From NCBI GenBank assembly GCA_044340025.1, contig JBIIUJ010000115.1, positions 1 to 8,453 of the forward strand: DNA of 8,453 bases. The letters run 5' to 3'. The notes beneath the pieces were generated by a model. The model searched no databases, was not told the DNA's origin, and worked only from the letters and a program-made list of their open reading frames with translations. The DNA comes from JBIIUJ01 sp044340025 (GTDB lineage: Bacteria > Pseudomonadota > Alphaproteobacteria > Caulobacterales > Aquidulcibacteraceae). The first letter of the stretch is position 1. Each line of letters starts with the position of its first letter. This document shows positions 5,485 through 8,453 of the stretch, in pieces. Position numbers and translations under genes: made by a program.

Positions 5485-6207
5485 ATGCTGGTGTCGATCC
5501 AAACCCTTTCGAGCGGGCAGGCCCGCGGCTCCGCGCTCCGGCGCTTGTGTGTGATCGCCGGCGCTGGCCTGGCCCTGGCGGGCTGCGCCAGCGTGCCCTT
5601 CATCGGCCGGGACCGGAACGCCCCGCCGGAAGGCGCGTCCTCGCCGGCGCCGGCGACGCCGGATGACGCCTTGCCAACCACGCAGCAGGGCTTTTTCGGC
5701 CGGCTCCTGGGCGGGCGCGAGGCGCCGAACGCCGGGCCATGCCCCGCCGTGCGCGTGCTCTATGACGCGTCTCGCTTTGTGGAAGTGACGGGCGACGAAG
5801 TCTTCGCCAACGTGGGATACACGGGCGAGATCCAGGCTGTGCGCGCCTTCTGCCGCTATGCCGGGGTCGATCCGATCCGGATGGAGGTCGAGGTTGATTT
5901 CGCGTTCGGCAAAGGCCCGCGCGCGCAAGGCTCCGGCAGGCCCGTGCGCTATTGGGTCGCCGTCACGCGCCGCGACATCGCCCCGATCGCCCGCCAGGAC
6001 TTTACCGTGAACGCGGCCTTCCCCGCCGGCGCGGACAGGGTCGCTGTGACCAACACTCTGACCGAGATCGTGATCCCCCGGGCCAACAAGGACATTTCAG
6101 GCGCCAATTTCGAAGTGCTTATCGGCTTCGAACTCACCCCCGAGCAGCTTCAGTTCAACCGCGACGGCAAACGCTTCCGGGTGGATGCGGGCCAGGGCCG
6201 GGGCTAG
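5485..6207 (+). CDS. Predicted outer-membrane lipoprotein of unknown function, upstream of argS
   Basis: I do not recognise a named family in this 240-residue protein. The N-terminus has two arginines (19-20), a hydrophobic stretch, and the lipobox LAGC with lipidated Cys34. The next residue is Ala, not Asp, so sorting to the outer membrane is expected. A low-complexity Pro/Ala/Ser linker (about 45-65) precedes a globular part (about 83-235) rich in beta-type alternation. It contains CPAVRVLYDASRFVEV (85-100), one further Cys (C118), and IVIPRANKDISGANFEVLIG (193-212). The n-region is long for a lipoprotein (about 18 residues), so the true start could lie later, but no downstream ATG leaves a normal signal peptide. 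GAGAGA (5475-5480) precedes the ATG. Its stop is 5 nt before the argS ATG, so the two are probably co-transcribed, a link that need not mean shared function. Confidence 0.75.
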   Translation: MLVSIQTLSSGQARGSALRRLCVIAGAGLALAGCASVPFIGRDRNAPPEGASSPAPATPDDALPTTQQGFFGRLLGGREAPNAGPCPAVRVLYDASRFVEVTGDEVFANVGYTGEIQAVRAFCRYAGVDPIRMEVEVDFAFGKGPRAQGSGRPVRYWVAVTRRDIAPIARQDFTVNAAFPAGADRVAVTNTLTEIVIPRANKDISGANFEVLIGFELTPEQLQFNRDGKRFRVDAGQGRG

Positions 6208-6212
6208 GCGCC

Positions 6213-7967
6213 ATGACCGATCTTGCGGGCGCGCTCGGTGCGCTCCTGGGCCGGGCGTTCGCCGAGGTCGGCGCAGAGCCGGCCCTTGGCGCGGCTCGGG
6301 CGTCCGATCATTCCGATTTCCAGTGCAACGGCGCCATGGCGGCGGCCAAGGCGCTCGGCAAGCCGCCGCGAGAGATAGCGGGCGCGGTTTCGGCCGCCGT
6401 GGCGGCCGATCCGCTTCTGGCGGCTGTGGAGGTGGCCGGCCCCGGCTTCCTGAACCTCACCCTGTCGGAGGCCGCCATCGCGGCGCGGGCCAATGCGCTG
6501 GCTGAAGACCCCCGCGCCGGCGCCGAGCAGGTCGGCGCGCCGCGCCGGGTGGTGGTGGATTATGGCGGCCCCAATGTCGCCAAGCCGATGCATGTGGGCC
6601 ATCTGCGCGCCGCCATCATCGGGGAGAGCCTGAAGCGGCTGTTCCGGTTTCGCGGCGACACCGTCTGGGGCGACGCCCACTTCGGCGACTGGGGCTATCA
6701 GATGGGCCTGCTGATCGCCGCTGTGGGCGACGAGCAGCCAGACCTGCCCTATTTCGACGCCGCTCTCGCCGGCCCCTACCCGGCCGACAGCCCTGTCACG
6801 CTCGCCGATCTCGACCGGCTCTATCCCGCCGCGTCCGCCGCCGCCAAGCAAGACCCCGCTTTGCGCGACCGCGCCCGCAAGGCGACGGCCGAGCTTCAGG
6901 CCGGCCGGCCCGGCTATCGCGCGCTCTGGCGGCATTTCGTGACGGTGAGCCGTGAAGCGCTGGAACGCGACTACGCCCAGCTCGGCGTGCATTTCGACCT
7001 CTGGAAAGGCGAAAGCGATGCCGACCCCCTGATCCCCGCCATGGTGGAAGCGCTCAAGGCCAGCGGCCTGGCTTTCCCCGACCAAGGCGCGCTGATCATG
7101 CGCGTGGCGCGCAACGACGACAAGAAGGAGATCCCGCCTTTGCTGGTCGTCTCCTCCGAAGGCTCGGCCATGTATGGCACGACCGATCTGGCCACCATCC
7201 TCGACCGCAAGCAGTCGCTCGCGCCGGACCTCGCGCTCTATTGCGTCGATCAGCGTCAGGCCGACCATTTCGAGCAGGTGTTCCGCGCCGCCGCGCTCGC
7301 CGGCTACGCCCGCGAGGATCAGCTGGAGCATATCGGCTTTGGCACGATGAACGGGCCGGACGGCAAGCCGTTCAAGACCCGCGAAGGCGGGGTGCTGAAG
7401 CTCGCCGACCTGATCGGCATGGTGACGGAGAAGGCCGCAGCGCGCCTGCGCGAGGCGGGACTGGGTGCGGAGCTGGCGGCCGAGGATTTCGCCGAGACGG
7501 CGCGCAAGGTCGGCGTGGCCGCCCTGAAGTTCGCCGACCTGATGAACTTTCGCGGCACCAGCTATGTGTTCGATCTCGATCGGTTCATGGCGTTCGAGGG
7601 CAAGACCGGACCCTATCTGCTTTATGCCGCCGTGCGGGTGAAAAGCCTGCTGCGCAGGGCGGGCGAGAGCGGCGGCGCGCCGGGCCCGATCACGCCGGCC
7701 CTGCCGGCGGAGCGCGCGCTCGTGCTGACGCTGGACGGGTTCGAGCGCGCGCTGGCCGGCGCTTATGACAAGCGCGCGCCCCACCATCTGGCCGAACATC
7801 TCTATGCGCTGGCGTCCGCCTTTTCGGCCTTCTATGCGGCTGCGCCCATCGCCACCGAAGCCGAGCCCGCCATCCGGGAAAGCCGGCTGGGCCTGGCCGC
7901 CCTGACGCTGAAGCAGCTGGAGATCGGTCTCGACCTCCTGGGCATCGAGACGCCCGAGCGGATGTAA
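6213..7967 (+). CDS. argS: Arginyl-tRNA synthetase
   Basis: This 584-residue cytoplasmic class I aminoacyl-tRNA synthetase charges tRNA-Arg with arginine using ATP. The N-terminal additional domain (about 1-105) holds DFQCNGAMAAAKALGK (35-50) and GPGFLNL (76-82), both typical of ArgS and involved in tRNA recognition. The HIGH signature is HVGH (127-130) within NVAKPMHVGHLRAAIIGESL. GDAHFGDWGYQMG (153-165) follows. The KMSKS position reads KPFKTR (385-390), the relaxed form common in ArgS enzymes. The C-terminal helical DALR anticodon-binding domain (about 465-584) ends in GIETPERM, and a terminal Met is conserved in the family. The length is normal and I see no frameshift. The ATG at 6213 is chosen because it starts the conserved domain and follows the lipoprotein stop by 5 nt; the same frame is open upstream from 5952, but only as a shadow of the lipoprotein gene. 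Confidence 0.98.
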   Translation: MTDLAGALGALLGRAFAEVGAEPALGAARASDHSDFQCNGAMAAAKALGKPPREIAGAVSAAVAADPLLAAVEVAGPGFLNLTLSEAAIAARANALAEDPRAGAEQVGAPRRVVVDYGGPNVAKPMHVGHLRAAIIGESLKRLFRFRGDTVWGDAHFGDWGYQMGLLIAAVGDEQPDLPYFDAALAGPYPADSPVTLADLDRLYPAASAAAKQDPALRDRARKATAELQAGRPGYRALWRHFVTVSREALERDYAQLGVHFDLWKGESDADPLIPAMVEALKASGLAFPDQGALIMRVARNDDKKEIPPLLVVSSEGSAMYGTTDLATILDRKQSLAPDLALYCVDQRQADHFEQVFRAAALAGYAREDQLEHIGFGTMNGPDGKPFKTREGGVLKLADLIGMVTEKAAARLREAGLGAELAAEDFAETARKVGVAALKFADLMNFRGTSYVFDLDRFMAFEGKTGPYLLYAAVRVKSLLRRAGESGGAPGPITPALPAERALVLTLDGFERALAGAYDKRAPHHLAEHLYALASAFSAFYAAAPIATEAEPAIRESRLGLAALTLKQLEIGLDLLGIETPERM

Positions 7968-8010
7968 AGTTCCCAAGGCAATTGAACCATCGAGAGACTG
8001 ACACTCTGTT

Positions 8011-8084
8011 GTCCTCGCGAAGGCGAGGACCCAGCAGACTGGGACCGCCGCTCAGGCGCTTTGGGTCCTCGCGTGCGCGAGGAC
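8011..8084. repeat. REP/BIME-like palindrome doublet between convergent genes
   Basis: Two 23-nt units face each other (8011-8033 and, inverted, 8062-8084) and match at all but two positions when one is reverse-complemented. Each unit is itself a hairpin: GTCCTCGC with GCGAGGAC around GAAG (8011-8030), and GTCCTCGCG with CGCGAGGAC around TG (8065-8084). The spacer holds two smaller stems, CCCAG/CTGGG (8030-8034 and 8039-8043) and CGCC/GGCG (8046-8049 and 8055-8058). The element fills much of the 152-nt gap between argS and hppD. It resembles the dispersed palindromes found between genes in many alphaproteobacteria, and could end or stabilise both transcripts. No T-tract flanks it. Confidence 0.75.
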
Positions 8085-8119
8085 GACCCCCCTCGTCCTT
8101 CGCCCTATCGTGACCCGCC

Positions 8120-8453
8120 TCAGGCGTTCTCGCGGATCACGCCGCGGGCGATCTGATCGGCCTCGATGCTTTCGAACAGGGCCTTGAAATTGCCCTCGCC
8201 GAAGCCGTCGTTGCCTTTGCGCTGGATGATCTCGAAGAAGATCGGCCCGATGGCGTTGGTGGTGAAGATCTGAAGCAGCACGCCCTGCCCCTCGGTGGGG
8301 GCGCCGTCGATCAGGATGCGGTTGCGCTTCAGGCGGGCCAGATCCTCGCCATGGCCGGGCAGGCGCGATTGAATGGCGTTGTAATAGGCGTCTGGCGTAT
8401 CCTGGAAGGGCACGCCGCGCGCGCGCAAAGCCTCCACCGTGGCATAGATGTCG
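8120..8453 (-). CDS. hppD: 4-hydroxyphenylpyruvate dioxygenase, C-terminal part (cut by window edge)
   Basis: The gene enters from the right edge, and only the last 110 residues are in the window. The enzyme is a cytoplasmic Fe(II) dioxygenase that converts 4-hydroxyphenylpyruvate to homogentisate in tyrosine catabolism. The visible part starts DIYATVEALRARGVPF and continues with a TPDAYYNAI segment, ILIDG, LLQIFTTNAIGPIFFEIIQR, then GNDGFGEGNFKALFESIE, all family hallmarks. The Glu of FFEIIQR (codon 8231-8233) is the acidic ligand of the 2-His-1-Glu iron site; the two His ligands lie outside the window. A GTG at 8435-8437 is an internal Val, not the start, since the conserved sequence continues upstream. 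The gene converges on argS with 152 nt between the stops. Its promoter is out of view. Confidence 0.96.
   Translation of the reverse strand, partial: DIYATVEALRARGVPFQDTPDAYYNAIQSRLPGHGEDLARLKRNRILIDGAPTEGQGVLLQIFTTNAIGPIFFEIIQRKGNDGFGEGNFKALFESIEADQIARGVIRENA

Noticed and set aside
5641..5656. Perfect 16-bp palindrome TCGCCGGCGCCGGCGA inside the lipoprotein gene
   Set aside because: It lies in the Pro/Ala linker codons of a very GC-rich gene, where such palindromes arise easily. It has no spaced partner or context.
6204..7976. A 590-codon open frame on the minus strand opposite argS
   Set aside because: It mirrors argS codons in a high-GC gene, where stop codons are rare in antisense frames. 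It shows no recognisable domain, and argS is beyond doubt.
1..8453. Mobile element, CRISPR array, tRNA or toxin-antitoxin module
   Set aside because: I saw no transposase, integrase, regularly spaced repeats, cloverleaf-like sequence or paired small genes on either strand.

Overview
The window is very GC-rich. Its codons end almost always in G or C, genes are tightly packed, and the 4-hydroxyphenylpyruvate dioxygenase and ArgS sequences look proteobacterial. I infer a high-GC alphaproteobacterium, possibly of the Caulobacterales/Maricaulaceae/Hyphomonadaceae type. That placement rests on gene style and a REP-like palindrome, not on a marker gene.

Positions 52-5398 (plus strand) form a cell-surface polysaccharide locus. 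It holds a class I SAM-dependent methyltransferase (52-837), a family-4 glycosyltransferase of the ExpC-like type (859-2109), an ABC-2 polysaccharide-export permease (2364-3161), its ATPase (3166-3927), and a P-loop sulfotransferase-like protein with a long coiled coil and a short C-terminal 'YLAANxDV' module (4043-5398). Together they suggest a glycan that is built and decorated (methylated, possibly sulfated) in the cytoplasm and exported by a Wzm/Wzt or KpsM/KpsT type transporter. The ATPase has no C-terminal carbohydrate-binding domain. The locus probably continues upstream of the window, because one glycosyltransferase cannot build a polymer. A hairpin after the glycosyltransferase, a candidate promoter (2178-2206) and a bulged leader hairpin (2260-2295) precede the transporter pair. 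A second candidate promoter (3961-3989) precedes the sulfotransferase gene.

Positions 5485-7967 hold a predicted lipoprotein of unknown function followed after 5 nt by argS (arginyl-tRNA synthetase), probably co-transcribed. Here the accessory surface locus meets core genes.

Positions 7968-8119 separate argS from the convergent, partial hppD gene. They carry a compact doublet of nearly identical palindromes that resembles a REP/BIME element and may act as a bidirectional 3' end. The minus-strand hppD (8120 to the window edge) encodes the last 110 residues of 4-hydroxyphenylpyruvate dioxygenase.

I found no CRISPR array, tRNA, rRNA, transposase or phage gene. The least explained items are the sulfotransferase/coiled-coil fusion with its duplicated heptad, the unknown lipoprotein coupled to argS, and the leader and intergenic palindromes.
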